Positions 45,046 through 55,241 of a DNA stretch of 64,000 nucleotides are shown one piece after another. The position numbers and the translations under genes are program-made. Origin of the DNA: Haladaptatus sp. DYF46. GTDB taxonomy: Archaea; Halobacteriota; Halobacteria; Halobacteriales; Haladaptataceae. The notes below the pieces were generated by a model. It was not told the origin of the DNA. It saw nothing but the letters and a program-made list of their open reading frames with translations, and searched no databases. Numbering within the stretch: position 1 is the stretch's first letter; every line of letters starts with the position of its first letter. The stretch lies in contig NZ_JAJFAY010000001.1 of NCBI RefSeq assembly GCF_021083305.1, forward strand, positions 1,488,001-1,552,000, read 5' to 3'.

Positions 45046-45627
45046 TCAGAAACCGGTGACGGATTCGATCGTCGCGCTGGCGACTTCGGGATATCGTTCC
45101 ACGCCGGCGAAAAGGACGAGTCGCTCGCCGAGTCGGCAGACGCACTCCGCCGTTGCCGGGTCGGTCAGTTCGCCGTCCGCGAACGACGAGCGTGCGTTGG
45201 GGACGCCGACTTCGAGGGGGAGCGTCCACGCGTTCAGCGCGCGGCAGACGGAGCGCAGGTGTTCGAGGGCGGGCGTCGGAAAGCCGTCGGCGGACACGGC
45301 GAGGAGTCCCACCGTCTTGTCCGCGAACTCCTCGGGGCCACAGTAGTCGAGCGCCGTCTTCAGCGGCGAGGAGTACGACCCGTGGTATAACGGCGTGCCG
45401 AGGAGAATCGCGTCCGCGTCCCGGAGCGTTTCTCGAAGCGATTCGGCGTCTTCGGGAGGAGCCTCGTCCGAATCCACTAACGGGAGGTCGTGGGCGCGCA
45501 AGTCGACGAGCGTGGTCGTCGCACCGGCCGCACTCGCCGCATCGAGTGCGGTTTCGAGGGCGACCCGCGTTCCGCTTTCGTCGCGTAGGCTACCACACAG
45601 CGCCACGACGTGAGTATCGGGTTCCAT
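45046..45627 (-). CDS. NAD(P)H-dependent FMN reductase-like flavoprotein
   Basis: The 193-residue flavodoxin-fold protein has an N-terminal CGSLRDESGT FMN-phosphate loop, LGTPLYHGSYSSPLKTALD (near residue 75) and GLLAVSADG. The family reduces FMN or small quinone/azo compounds with NAD(P)H. It is the first gene of a pair with NAT. Confidence 0.88.
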   Translation of the reverse strand: MEPDTHVVALCGSLRDESGTRVALETALDAASAAGATTTLVDLRAHDLPLVDSDEAPPEDAESLRETLRDADAILLGTPLYHGSYSSPLKTALDYCGPEEFADKTVGLLAVSADGFPTPALEHLRSVCRALNAWTLPLEVGVPNARSSFADGELTDPATAECVCRLGERLVLFAGVERYPEVASATIESVTGF

Positions 45628-45690
45628 CTCGAACGGAAGTACCGCGGACGGCCACTAAAGCGCTCGCTGAAGACGGGTAAAGTTACGAAG

Positions 45691-45840
45691 TTGTCATCTC
45701 AATTCGCCGCGACCGACCGCCACGTCACCGTCCGCTCGACGGATCCGTGGGAAGTCGCACTTCGCGTGACGCTGGACGGCGACGCGCTCGAACTCGTCGT
45801 GGACGAGGACCTGCGCGTCGGCGAGCGCTCGGTTTCGTGA
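45691..45840 (+). CDS. small conserved-looking protein, about 49 aa
   Basis: The frame has strongly GC-rich third positions and a sensible beta-strand pattern (HVTVRSTDPWEVALRVTLDGD, stated only to its motifs VTVRSTDPW and VALRVTLDG). It ends in GERSVS. No ATG is available; TTG 45691 is the nearest in-frame start, and a GTG at 45610 would overlap the divergent FMN reductase gene. The family is not recognised. It is probably a real short gene with an uncertain start. Confidence 0.45.
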   Translation: MSSQFAATDRHVTVRSTDPWEVALRVTLDGDALELVVDEDLRVGERSVS

Positions 45841-45846
45841 ACAGCG

Positions 45847-46794
45847 CTACTCCCAGAGGTGGTACAAATCGTCCCGCGGCGGGTCGGAAATCTCCTCGCC
45901 GTCCAGCGCCAGCGTTCCCTCGCCTTCGACGACCCGCCCGATGACGGTTGCCGAAATCCCGGCGTCACGAACGGCGTCGAGCGCGTCTTCGACCGACTCC
46001 TCCGGAATCGCCGCGAGGAGCGCCCCGGACCCGAAGATTCGGAGCGGATCCACGTCCATCGTCTCACAGAGTTCGCGGGTCACGTCCCGAACCGGAACGT
46101 CGTCGCGCGCGACTTCGAGGCGTACGCCGGAGGCTTCCGCCATCTCCAGCAGGCCGGTGACCACGCCGCCCTCCGTCGGGTCGTGCATGGCGTGGGCGTA
46201 CTCGCGGAGGAGACGGGCGTCCTCGGCGACGCTTATCTCCTCGAAGAACGATTCCCCCCGTTCGGCCGCCGAACCGACCTCGTCGCGGAAGTCGGTGGCG
46301 AGGATGGCCGTCCCCTCGATTCCGGCCCCCTTCGTCAGGACGAGTCTGTCGCCGGGTTCGGCCCCGCCGGTCGGGACGAACTCGTCGGCGAGTCCCATGC
46401 AGGTCATCGTGACCATCGGGCGCGAGAGGTCGGGCGCGTACTCGGAGTGGCCGCCGACGATGGCGACGTCGAGTTCGGTCGCCGCGTCGTCTATCTGCCG
46501 GGTCACGATGTCGAGCGTCTCCCGGTCGTCGTCGGGGAGAAACACCACGTTCGTCAGCCATCGCGGGTCGGCCCCGGAGCAGGCCACGTCGTTGCTGGCG
46601 ACGTTGACCGCCAGCGTACCGAGGCGTTCGCGGGCCAACGAGAGCGGGTCGGAACTGACGACGAGGGTTTCGTCGCCGATCTCGATTGCGGCCGCGTCCT
46701 CGCCGTAGCCGGGACCCACCGAGACCGCTTCGTCGCGTGCGCCCGTCCGCGAGACGACGAGTGCGAGGTCTTCGGGGTCGAGTTTGCCGATCAT
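45847..46794 (-). CDS. AIR synthase-like (HypE/ThiL superfamily) protein, third family member
   Basis: The 315-residue protein has VSSDPLS, the VASNDVACSG ATP-site segment, VGGHSEY, LTKGAGIEG and the HDPTEGGV motif. It is shorter and clearly divergent from the tandem pair at 12.6-14.8 kb. It resembles the HypE-like haloarchaeal 'AIRS family' whose substrate is unknown; no hydrogenase genes are in the window. It is convergent with the small ORF at 45.7-45.8 kb. Confidence 0.87.
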   Translation of the reverse strand: MIGKLDPEDLALVVSRTGARDEAVSVGPGYGEDAAAIEIGDETLVVSSDPLSLARERLGTLAVNVASNDVACSGADPRWLTNVVFLPDDDRETLDIVTRQIDDAATELDVAIVGGHSEYAPDLSRPMVTMTCMGLADEFVPTGGAEPGDRLVLTKGAGIEGTAILATDFRDEVGSAAERGESFFEEISVAEDARLLREYAHAMHDPTEGGVVTGLLEMAEASGVRLEVARDDVPVRDVTRELCETMDVDPLRIFGSGALLAAIPEESVEDALDAVRDAGISATVIGRVVEGEGTLALDGEEISDPPRDDLYHLWE

Positions 46795-46965
46795 GGTCGC
46801 CCTTCACACGACGTGCCAATGTGCGTTTCGTCGTATCGTCGCGTCGTTGCGTCGTCACGTCGCGTTCGACACCACGTCGAAAAACCGCCTCGCTCGTCTA
46901 TCTCATCGCTCGTTCCCCGGGACTAGTTCTTTTGCCGATGCTGACGTACCCGGTGTGGGGGAATC

Positions 46966-48606
46966 ATGGCAGACAGAATGCAGACCGGACCGGTTCTGAT
47001 ACTCGGGGAGGAGGCACAGCGAACCAGCGGGCGCGACGCCCGGGAGATGAACGTCACCGCCGGACGGGCGGTCGCGGAGGCGGTCCGCACCACGCTCGGC
47101 CCGCGCGGGATGGACAAGATGCTCGTCGATTCGATGGGCGACGTCGTCGTCACGAACGACGGCGTGACCATCCTCACGAAGATGGACATCGAACATCCGG
47201 CGGCGACGATGATGGTCGAAGTCGCCGAGACGCAGGAAGAAGAGACCGGCGACGGGACGACCACGGCGGTCATCCTCGCGGGCGACCTGTTACGGCGGGC
47301 GGAAGAGTTGCTCGAACAGGGCGTCCATCCGACTACAGTTGCGCGCGGCTATCGGTTGGCGAGCGAGGAGGCGACCGACGTGCTCGAATCGGCGACCCAT
47401 CCGGTCGAGGAGAGTGGTCTTCTCACCGAAATCGCACAGACGGCGATGACGGGGAAAGGAGCAGAAGCGGCGAAGCAGGCGCTCTCGGAACTCGTCGTGC
47501 GGGCGGTTCGGGCGGTCAGGGACGAGGACGAAGGCGACATCGACCTCTCGAACGTCACCGTCGAAACGGTCGTCGGCGGAGCCATCTCGAACTCGGAACT
47601 CGTGGAGGGCGTCGTCGTGGACAAGGAACGAGTGAACGACGACATGCCGTGGCGGGTCGAGGACGCCACCATCGCGCTGGTGGACACGCCCATCGAGGTG
47701 CAGGAGACGGAGGCGGACGCGGCGGTCAGCATCACCGACCCGGATCAACTGCAGGGCTTCCTCGACCGCGAGGAGGCACAACTCCGCGAGATGGTCGACC
47801 GAATCGTGGACAGCGGCGCGAACGTCGTCTTCTGTCAGAAGGGTATCGACGACCTCGCACAGCACTTCCTCGCACAGGAGGGCGTTCTCGCCGTCCGCCG
47901 TGCGAAATCCAGCGACATGAACCACCTCGCGCGGGCGACGGGCGGACGTATCGTCTCCAGCCTCGGCGACATCGATCCCGACGACCTCGGACACGCCGGG
48001 TTCGTGGCGGAACGGGACGTGGCGGGCGACACCCGGATTTTCGTCGAGGAGTGTGACAACCCACGAAGCGTCGCGCTCCTCCTCCGCGGTGGCACCGAAC
48101 ACGTCGTTGCGGAGGTCGAGCGGGCCGTCAACGACAGCCTCGGGGTCGTTCGGGTCGCCCTGCTCGATGGACGGGTGCTACCGGGCGGCGGCGCACCCGA
48201 GACCGCGCTCGCGCTCTCCCTCCGCGAATACGCCGACGGCGTGGGTGGTCGGGAGCAACTCGCCGTCGAGGCGTTCGCCGACGCGATGGAGACGGTCCCG
48301 CGAACCCTCGCGGAGAACGCGGGTATCAGCCCCATCGACGGCATGACCGACCTCCGAAGCCGTCACGATGCGGGCGAGGAGAACGCCGGATTGGACGCCG
48401 AAACGGGCGAAATAGAGGACATGCTCGACGCGGGCGTGGCCGAACCCCTCCGGGTCAAGGTGCAGGCCATCCAGAGCGCGACGGACGTGGCCGAACTCCT
48501 GTTGCGCATCGACGACGTGATTTCGGCGGGCGACCTCGGCGGCAGCGACGAGGAGGGAGGTGCTCCCGAAATGGGCGGCATGGGTGGTATGGGCGGCATG
48601 ATGTAG
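46966..48606 (+). CDS. thermosome (group II chaperonin) subunit
   Basis: The 546-residue Cpn60/TCP-1 family protein has [13 protein letters not shown] (near residue 42), [14 protein letters not shown] (nucleotide-binding DGTT), GGGAPE near the C-terminus of the equatorial domain and the Gly-Met tail [10 protein letters not shown] usual in haloarchaeal thermosomes. It forms eight-fold double rings that fold proteins with ATP. The upstream region has GTTCTTTTG 31-39 nt before the ATG. It is transcribed alone; other subunits are elsewhere. Confidence 0.96.
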   Translation: MADRMQTGPVLILGEEAQRTSGRDAREMNVTAGRAVAEAVRTTLGPRGMDKMLVDSMGDVVVTNDGVTILTKMDIEHPAATMMVEVAETQEEETGDGTTTAVILAGDLLRRAEELLEQGVHPTTVARGYRLASEEATDVLESATHPVEESGLLTEIAQTAMTGKGAEAAKQALSELVVRAVRAVRDEDEGDIDLSNVTVETVVGGAISNSELVEGVVVDKERVNDDMPWRVEDATIALVDTPIEVQETEADAAVSITDPDQLQGFLDREEAQLREMVDRIVDSGANVVFCQKGIDDLAQHFLAQEGVLAVRRAKSSDMNHLARATGGRIVSSLGDIDPDDLGHAGFVAERDVAGDTRIFVEECDNPRSVALLLRGGTEHVVAEVERAVNDSLGVVRVALLDGRVLPGGGAPETALALSLREYADGVGGREQLAVEAFADAMETVPRTLAENAGISPIDGMTDLRSRHDAGEENAGLDAETGEIEDMLDAGVAEPLRVKVQAIQSATDVAELLLRIDDVISAGDLGGSDEEGGAPEMGGMGGMGGMM

Positions 48607-48654
48607 AACGGTAGCGCGCGGCACCGTGCGTTTTTCGAACGACTTCGGCTGCCC

Positions 48655-49644
48655 TCAGATGGTGTCCAGTACGCCGAGAACGCGCTCTTCGTTCTCCCGG
48701 CCCGGGTCGTGTTCGCTCCCGTCCCGGTCGCTTTCGAGGTGTTCCTCGACGGTTCGTTCCATCGCCACGTCGAGCGGCGTGGACTCCCAGCCGAGCGATT
48801 CGAGTTTGTTCGTGTCGAGGACGTGCGGGTAGTCGCGGTAGAGCATGTAATCGTCGGTCGAGAGGTCGGCCGTGGAGAGTTCGCGCTCGCCCGCGTGGAC
48901 GAGTTCGACGTCCGTGTCGAGGGCGTCCGCGATGAGCGAGAGCATCTCGTCCAACGTGACCAACAGTTCGTCGCCGACGTTGTAGGCCTCGCCGGGTTCG
49001 CCCTCCTCGGCGACGATTCGGAGCGCGCTCGCCACGTCCTCGGCGTAGGCGCGGTGCCAGAGGCTGTCGCCGTCGCCGGGAACGACGAGGCGGTCGTACT
49101 CGTTCACGCGGTCTATCCAGAAGTCCAGTCGCTCGGTGTAGTCGTAGGGACCGTACACGATGCAGGGTCGAACGCTTGCGGCGTTGACGCCGCGTTCGGC
49201 GGCCTCGAAAATCGCGCGGTCGCCCTCCGCCTTTCGCGGCCCGTAGGACGCCATCGACTCGTCCGTGGCCTGTTCGGCCGTGCAGTCACAGAGTTCGGTG
49301 TCGTCCTCGCGCTTGGGTATCTCCTCGACGCCGTAGGCGCTTCCGCTGGAGATGTACACGTAGCCGTCCACGTCGGCGAATATCTCGGTGGCCGAGCGGA
49401 CCTCGCGCGGTTCGTAGGCAACGCAGTCGATGACGATGTCCGGGTTCGCCTCGTCGCGCGCCGCTTCGAGCGCGCTGTCGTTCGTCCGGTCGCCTTCGAA
49501 GTGACGTACGCCGTCCGTATCGGCGAACGGATTGTCGTGGTTCCCGCGGTTGAAGATGGTCACGTCGTAGCCGTTGTCGAGCAGGTCGGTCACGAGGTGG
49601 CGACCGATGAATCGCGTCCCGCCGATGACGAGTGCCGTGTTCAT
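48655..49644 (-). CDS. NAD-dependent epimerase/dehydratase (atypical SDR)
   Basis: The 329-residue protein has the nucleotide motif GGTRFIGRHL near residue 8, YISSGSAYG and a catalytic-type SYGPRKAEGD (YxxxK replaced by YGPRK). A C-terminal segment with YNVGDELLVTLDEML is typical of CSP41/NAD-epimerase-like atypical SDRs. The substrate is unknown, presumably a nucleotide sugar or an RNA-linked role as in CSP41. It is convergent with the thermosome gene. Confidence 0.87.
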   Translation of the reverse strand: MNTALVIGGTRFIGRHLVTDLLDNGYDVTIFNRGNHDNPFADTDGVRHFEGDRTNDSALEAARDEANPDIVIDCVAYEPREVRSATEIFADVDGYVYISSGSAYGVEEIPKREDDTELCDCTAEQATDESMASYGPRKAEGDRAIFEAAERGVNAASVRPCIVYGPYDYTERLDFWIDRVNEYDRLVVPGDGDSLWHRAYAEDVASALRIVAEEGEPGEAYNVGDELLVTLDEMLSLIADALDTDVELVHAGERELSTADLSTDDYMLYRDYPHVLDTNKLESLGWESTPLDVAMERTVEEHLESDRDGSEHDPGRENEERVLGVLDTI

Positions 49645-49897
49645 GGCGAGTCGATTGCGCGGCGGGCGGAAAACGCTACCGAAGGCGGAGAAGCGCGACT
49701 CCGAACGACCGACCGGCGATGACCGGTTGAAACGGGAAAACTGGACGGTTGGTCGGGAACGAACCGACGAGAAACGTTCGAACGGACGAAAGGAGGCTAT
49801 CGATACAAAAAATCAAACACAATGGGGGCGGACGGAGAGACAAGTGGAAAACGGCGGCCGGTAGAATGTTTATTGTTCATCCCGGAGTAAGCCAAGT

Positions 49898-50632
49898 ATG
49901 CAAGTACGCGAAGCGCGAACCGAGGACATCGCCGGAATTCAAGACGTCGCTGCGGAGTCGCTTTCGGCTTCGTACGCCCACTTTCTCGACGAAGACGTGA
50001 TCGAACACGCCATCGAGGAGTGGTACTCGGAGGAAAGCTTGGAAGAGGAGTTCCAGAGTCGGGGCACGCTGTTCCTCGTCGCGCTCGACGGGGGGGACGT
50101 GGTAGGCTTCACGCAGAGCGAGGTGCTTCCCGACGTCCCCGAGGGGAACATCCTCTGGTTGCACGTTCACCCCGACTACCGCGGTGAGGGCGTCGGCACG
50201 ACGCTGCTCGGGCAGACGAAGGAGAACCTCGAAGAGAAGGAGGTCGAAACACTCTCCGGACTCGTCCTCGCCGGTAACGAGGACGGAAACGAGTTCTATC
50301 AGGACCACGGTTTCACCAAGGTCGGCGAACGGACGGCCGAAATCGGCGACGAGACGTACACGGAGAACATCTACTCGGAGAGCGACGAACCGATACTCGA
50401 ATCCCGCGAGTTCGGCGGCGAAGCTCGATACATCAACCGTTCCGAGACCAGTCGGGGGTCGAAAGCGCCGTTCTTCGCGGTGTTCAACGACGAAGCCGGT
50501 GAGGAACGATACGGCTACTACTGTTCGAACTGCGAGACGCTCGACAACGCCATGGACAGCATGGAGCGAATCGAGTGCAACGAATGCGGTAACAAGCGGA
50601 AGGCGGCGCGGTGGGACGCGGCCTACCTGTAA
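49898..50632 (+). CDS. GNAT N-acetyltransferase with C-terminal zinc ribbon (DUF5816-like)
   Basis: The 244-residue protein has a GNAT domain (1 to about 150) with acetyl-CoA loop HPDYRGEGVGT (near residue 92) and EFYQDHGF. An acidic middle and a C-terminal zinc ribbon (YYCSNC...IECNECGNKRKA, about 205-244) follow. The ribbon resembles the haloarchaeal DUF5816 module. The fusion suggests a protein or nucleic-acid-bound substrate. A TTTATT box (49869-49874) lies 24-29 nt upstream, suggesting a leaderless message. Confidence 0.87.
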   Translation: MQVREARTEDIAGIQDVAAESLSASYAHFLDEDVIEHAIEEWYSEESLEEEFQSRGTLFLVALDGGDVVGFTQSEVLPDVPEGNILWLHVHPDYRGEGVGTTLLGQTKENLEEKEVETLSGLVLAGNEDGNEFYQDHGFTKVGERTAEIGDETYTENIYSESDEPILESREFGGEARYINRSETSRGSKAPFFAVFNDEAGEERYGYYCSNCETLDNAMDSMERIECNECGNKRKAARWDAAYL

Positions 50633-50656
50633 AATCGAAACGGTTCTTTTTCGCGT

Positions 50657-53600
50657 TCAGTCGTCGGACGGTACTCGAAAGCCGGACGACTGGCGGGCCG
50701 CCGGAACCTGACTGGGCGGCGACGTTCGAACGTCCTCCTGTCCTTCCTCGATGGCCTGCCGATACGCGTCGGGCATGACCTTCACGAAGGAGACTGACTC
50801 CCAGTCGTCGAGCAGCGATTGCGCTTTCTCGCTCCGCGTCGCGGCGGCGTGGTTTTCGACCAACCGCCGAACCACCGCCTCGTCGCGCGCGTCCAAATCG
50901 GCCGAGAGCGAGATGGTTTCACCGTTCACACGTTCGCGGAGTTCTTGACCTTCGTCCAGCACGTAGGCCACGCCGCCCGTCATCCCCGCGGCGAAGTTCT
51001 CGCCGGTTTCTCCGAGGACGACGGCGACGCCGCCGGTCATGTACTCGCATCCGTGGTCGCCGACGCCTTCGACGACCGCTTTCGCGCCGCTGTTACGGAC
51101 GCCGAAGCGCTCGCCGGCGACGCCGTTGACGTACAGTTCGCCCTCCGTCGCGCCGTACAGGGCGACGTTTCCGACGACGACGTCGTCCGAACCGTATCCC
51201 GCGGTGTCCGGCGTTTCGACGACGAGTCGCCCGCCGGAGAGTCCCTTTCCGACGTAGTCGTTCGCCGCGCCGGTCAGGAACATGTCGACCCCCGATTGGC
51301 AGAACGCGCCGAAGCTCTGTCCGGCGGAACCATCGAATCGGCAGGTGATCGTTCCGTCGGGGAGCCCCGACTCGCCGTGAATCGCGGAGATGCGACCGGA
51401 GAGCATCGCGCCCACGGCACGGTGCCGGTTCGTGATTTCGCGTTCGATTTTGACCGATCCTTCGCCGTCCAGCGCACCGCGTGCGGCGGCGAGCAGGTCG
51501 TGGTCGAGGTGGTCGTCCAACTCGTGATCCTGTTCCCGCGTCTTCGTTCGACTGCCGCCGTCCACGGGGTCGGCGAGCACGCTCGAAAGGTCGAGGGTGC
51601 GCGCCTTCGGGTGGTCGGTGTCGCGCTGGTGGAGCAGTTCCACGTGGCCGACCATCTCCTCGACGGTGCGGAAACCGAGTTCGGCCATTATCTCCCGGAG
51701 TTCCTCCGCGATGAACGCCATGTAGTTGATGACGTGTTCCGGTTCGCCTGGGAACCGCGCCCGAAGCTCCTCTTTCTGCGTTGCGATGCCGACCGGACAG
51801 GTGTTGGCGTGGCAGTTACGCGCCATCACGCAACCGCTCGTGACCAGACTCGCCGTCCCGAACGAGTACTCCTCCGCGCCGAGCAGGGCCGCGACGGCGA
51901 CGTCGCGGCCGGTCTTCAGGCCGCCGTCGACGCTGACACGGATGCGGGAGCGAAGCCCGGTCCGGTGGAGCATCTGGTTCGCCTCGGCGAGGCCGAGTTC
52001 CCACGGCAGGCCCGCGTTCTTGATGGACGTGCGCGGACTCGCGCCGGTTCCACCGGAGTGGCCGGAGATGTGTACGACGTCGGCTTTGGCCTTGGCGACG
52101 CCCGCCGCGACGGTACCGACGCCCGCCTCCGAGACGAGTTTCACGTTGACCTCCGAACCGTCGCTTCCCGCCTTCAGGTCGTAGATGAGCTGTTTCAGGT
52201 CCTCGATGCTGTAGATGTCGTGTTGCGGCGGCGGCGAGATGAGACCGACCCCCGGCGTCGCGTGCCGGACGTGCGCGATCATCTCGTTCACCTTCTTGCC
52301 GGGGAGGTGTCCGCCCTCTCCGGGCTTCGACCCTTGGGCCATCTTTATCTGCACCTCGTCGGCGGATTGGATGTAACGACTGGTGACGCCGAACCGTCCG
52401 CTCGCCACCTGCTTCACGGAGCATTCCCGCTCGGTGTCGAACCGTTCCGGCGGTTCGCCACCCTCGCCCGTGTTCGACTTGCCGCCGATGCGGTTCATGG
52501 CGATGGCGTTGTTCTCGTGCATCTCCGGGGAGAGCGATCCGAGGCTCATGGCCGCCGTGGAGAAGCGTTCGATTATGTCCTCGACCGGTTCGACGTCGTC
52601 GAGGGGAACCGACTCGCGGGCGTCGGTGTCGAAGTCCAGCAAACCACGGAGCGTCTGGAGCGTCTCCTGTTGGTCGTTGATCCCCTCGGCGAACGCCTCG
52701 TACTCCTCGCCGTCGTTCCCGCGAACGGCACGCTGGAGCGCCCCGACCGTCTTCGGGTTCCACTGGTGGTGAATGCCGTTCGAGCGGAACTCGTACTCCC
52801 CTTTCCGGTCGATGTCCGGGTCCTCGCCGAACGCGGTTTCGTGGCGCTCGCGTACGTCGTCCTCGATGTCGTCGATACCGATGCCTTCGGTGCGGTTCTC
52901 GGTGCCGGCGAAGTATTCGTCGACGAACCCGCCGTTCAGGCCGACTGCTTCGAAGATCTGGGCACCGCGGTAGCTCTCGACGGTCGAGATTCCCATCTTC
53001 GCCATCGTCTTCAGCAGGCCCTTCTCCAGCGCCGAGACGTACTTCCCGATGGCTTCCTCCTCGTCCGCGCCGTCGGGTCCGGCCACCAAATCCCCGATGG
53101 TCCGGTAGGCGAGGTACGGGTTGACCGCACCCGCGCCGTAGCCGACGAGGGTGGAAAGATGGTGGACGGTTCGGGGTTCGCCCGACTCCACGACGAGGCC
53201 GGTTCTAGTCCGCAGTCCTTCGCGCACGAGATGGTGATGAACCGCCCCGGTTGCGAGAAGGGAGGGAATCGGAACCCTGTCTTCCGCCACCCCTCTGTCC
53301 GAGAGGAGGACGATTTCGGCCCCCGACTCCACGGCGGTTCGGGCGTCGGCACGTACCCGCTCGACGGCCGCTTCGAGGTCGACGTCGGTGTCGAAGGTGA
53401 TGTCCACGACTTCGGTCGGGACGTCGGCGTCGACCACGCCGGCCAACTCCTCGTCGGTCAGCACGGGCGAATCGAGGACGAGTTGCCGCGCGTGGGCGGG
53501 CGACTCGCCGAGGAGGTTGTGCTGGCGTCCGAGTCGGGTTTCGAGGCTCGTCACCAACTCCTCGCGGATGTAGTCGATGGGGGGATTCGACACCTGGGCG

Positions 53601-55138
53601 AACAGCTGTTTGAAATACGAAAAGAGCGGGCGGTCGAAGTCGGAGAGAACCGACAGCGGCGTGTCGTCGCCCATCGAACCGACGGGGTCCTTGCCCGCGC
53701 TGGCCATCGGTTCGAGGAGTTCGCTGAGTTCGTCGTGCGTGTAGCCCCACGCGGCCTGTCGGGCGCGGAGCGGGACGGACGAGTCACTTGAATCCCCGGT
53801 ACCGCCGCGAACCGAGGTGGCTTCCGATTGCTCTTCGAGGCGGACCTGTTCTTCCTCGACCCACTCGCCGTACTTCTCGTCGGTCAGGTCGGCGAACGCC
53901 TCCTCGTCGGAGACGATGCCGCCCCGTTCTGGGTCGGCGAGGAACAGTTGTCCCGGCTTGAGTCGACCGCGTTCGACCACGTCGCTCGGTTCGAGGTCGA
54001 GCGCCCCGGTTTCGCTGGCCATCACGAGGCGGTTGTCCGCGGTCACGTCGTACCGGCAGGGACGCAGACCGTTCCGATCGAGGACCGCACCGACGCGGTC
54101 ACCGTCCGTCGCGGCGACGAGCGCCGGACCGTCCCACGGTTCGATCAACGAGGCGTGGAAATCGTACCACGCGCGGCGGTCGCCGTCGGTGCGGTCGCGC
54201 CACGCCTCGGGAAGGAGCATGCGGAGCGCGTGGGGCAACTCGCGTCCGTCCTGCATGAGCAGTTCGAGGACGTTGTCGACGACGGCCGTATCGCTCTGGT
54301 CGAGCGTCGTCACCGGCGTGATGCGGTCGATATCGTCGCCGAGGCGCTCGCTTTCGAGGTCGGTTTCGCGGGCGGCCATCCAGTTGCCGTTCCCCTGAAT
54401 CGTGTTGATTTCGCCGTTGTGGACGACGCGTCGGTACGGATGTGCGAGGTGCCACGCGCCGAGCGTGTTCGTGGAGAATCGCGCGTGAACCATGGCGACG
54501 GACGACTCGAAGCGCTCGTCGCGGAGGTCCGGGTAGTAGCCCGCGAGTTGGTCACCCTTCAGCAACCCCTTGTAGACGAGGGTTTTCCGGTCGAGCGAGC
54601 AGACGTAGAACCGGTCCGCGTCGTCGCGCGTCTCGATTTCCTTTTCGAGTACGCGGCGGGCGACGTAGAGCGTCCTGTCGAACTCCTCGACGGACATCCC
54701 TTCCTCGGGCCGGACGAAACACTGGGAGACGACGGGTTCCGATTCGAGCGCCGTCTCGCCGAGGTCCTCGTTCTCGGTGGGGACCGAGCGCCAGTCGAAC
54801 ACCCGGATTCCCTCCGCCCCGAGCACTTCCTCGACCGTCTCCTCCAACTCGGCGCGAACGTCGGCATCGCGCGGGAAGAACACCTGTCCGACGGCGTACG
54901 TCTCCGGGAGGTCGGTATCGAGTTCCGCAGCGAAAAACGAGTCCGGGCGCTGGACGAGGATACCCGCACCGTCTCCGGTGTTGGACTCCGCGCCGGTCGT
55001 GCCGCGATGTTCGAGGTTGGCGAGCACCGAGAGGCTATCGGCGACGACTTCGTGGTCCGCGTCGGCGTCGAGGTCCATTACGACCCCTACGCCGCAGTTC
55101 GACCGTTGATCGGTTGGATCGGCGAGAAAACTGGTCAT
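50657..55138 (-). CDS. gltB: glutamate synthase, large subunit (GltB/Fd-GOGAT type)
   Basis: The 1493-residue enzyme has an Ntn-type glutaminase domain (catalytic Cys15 in SNCGVGVV), the central domain, the FMN-binding TIM barrel (GSKPGEGGHLPG and HISGHSGGTGASPRTS) and the [3Fe-4S] site CVMARNCHANTCPVG. The terminal GXGXG beta-helix domain follows (YVGKGLSGGRL). It transfers ammonia from glutamine to 2-oxoglutarate. No gltD neighbour is seen, so ferredoxin is a likely donor. ATG 55138 fits a CTTATG box 23-28 nt upstream; ATG 55150 is possible. The 14 residues before Cys15 would be removed on maturation. Confidence 0.95.
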   Translation of the reverse strand: MTSFLADPTDQRSNCGVGVVMDLDADADHEVVADSLSVLANLEHRGTTGAESNTGDGAGILVQRPDSFFAAELDTDLPETYAVGQVFFPRDADVRAELEETVEEVLGAEGIRVFDWRSVPTENEDLGETALESEPVVSQCFVRPEEGMSVEEFDRTLYVARRVLEKEIETRDDADRFYVCSLDRKTLVYKGLLKGDQLAGYYPDLRDERFESSVAMVHARFSTNTLGAWHLAHPYRRVVHNGEINTIQGNGNWMAARETDLESERLGDDIDRITPVTTLDQSDTAVVDNVLELLMQDGRELPHALRMLLPEAWRDRTDGDRRAWYDFHASLIEPWDGPALVAATDGDRVGAVLDRNGLRPCRYDVTADNRLVMASETGALDLEPSDVVERGRLKPGQLFLADPERGGIVSDEEAFADLTDEKYGEWVEEEQVRLEEQSEATSVRGGTGDSSDSSVPLRARQAAWGYTHDELSELLEPMASAGKDPVGSMGDDTPLSVLSDFDRPLFSYFKQLFAQVSNPPIDYIREELVTSLETRLGRQHNLLGESPAHARQLVLDSPVLTDEELAGVVDADVPTEVVDITFDTDVDLEAAVERVRADARTAVESGAEIVLLSDRGVAEDRVPIPSLLATGAVHHHLVREGLRTRTGLVVESGEPRTVHHLSTLVGYGAGAVNPYLAYRTIGDLVAGPDGADEEEAIGKYVSALEKGLLKTMAKMGISTVESYRGAQIFEAVGLNGGFVDEYFAGTENRTEGIGIDDIEDDVRERHETAFGEDPDIDRKGEYEFRSNGIHHQWNPKTVGALQRAVRGNDGEEYEAFAEGINDQQETLQTLRGLLDFDTDARESVPLDDVEPVEDIIERFSTAAMSLGSLSPEMHENNAIAMNRIGGKSNTGEGGEPPERFDTERECSVKQVASGRFGVTSRYIQSADEVQIKMAQGSKPGEGGHLPGKKVNEMIAHVRHATPGVGLISPPPQHDIYSIEDLKQLIYDLKAGSDGSEVNVKLVSEAGVGTVAAGVAKAKADVVHISGHSGGTGASPRTSIKNAGLPWELGLAEANQMLHRTGLRSRIRVSVDGGLKTGRDVAVAALLGAEEYSFGTASLVTSGCVMARNCHANTCPVGIATQKEELRARFPGEPEHVINYMAFIAEELREIMAELGFRTVEEMVGHVELLHQRDTDHPKARTLDLSSVLADPVDGGSRTKTREQDHELDDHLDHDLLAAARGALDGEGSVKIEREITNRHRAVGAMLSGRISAIHGESGLPDGTITCRFDGSAGQSFGAFCQSGVDMFLTGAANDYVGKGLSGGRLVVETPDTAGYGSDDVVVGNVALYGATEGELYVNGVAGERFGVRNSGAKAVVEGVGDHGCEYMTGGVAVVLGETGENFAAGMTGGVAYVLDEGQELRERVNGETISLSADLDARDEAVVRRLVENHAAATRSEKAQSLLDDWESVSFVKVMPDAYRQAIEEGQEDVRTSPPSQVPAARQSSGFRVPSDD

Positions 55139-55160
55139 GTGCGAGCGCATGGCAAACAGG

Positions 55161-55187
55161 CATAAGAGGTTTCTCCTGAAGGAGAAA
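55161..55187 (-). promoter_or_regulatory. gltB promoter with inverted repeat
   Basis: On the minus strand the box CTTATG (55161-55166) is 23-28 nt before the gltB start. Just upstream is a perfect repeat TTTCTCC-4 nt-GGAGAAA (55170-55187). The neighbouring lrp-type regulator is an obvious candidate to bind it. Confidence 0.5.
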
Positions 55188-55241
55188 GGGAGTGCTATTG
55201 TCAATATGTGTTCCTTATATATTGGGCATGCGCGTTGTTTT

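Noticed and set aside
50819-53791. Open frame of 990 codons on the plus strand
   Set aside because: It is antisense to gltB, whose domains and FeS cysteines are intact.
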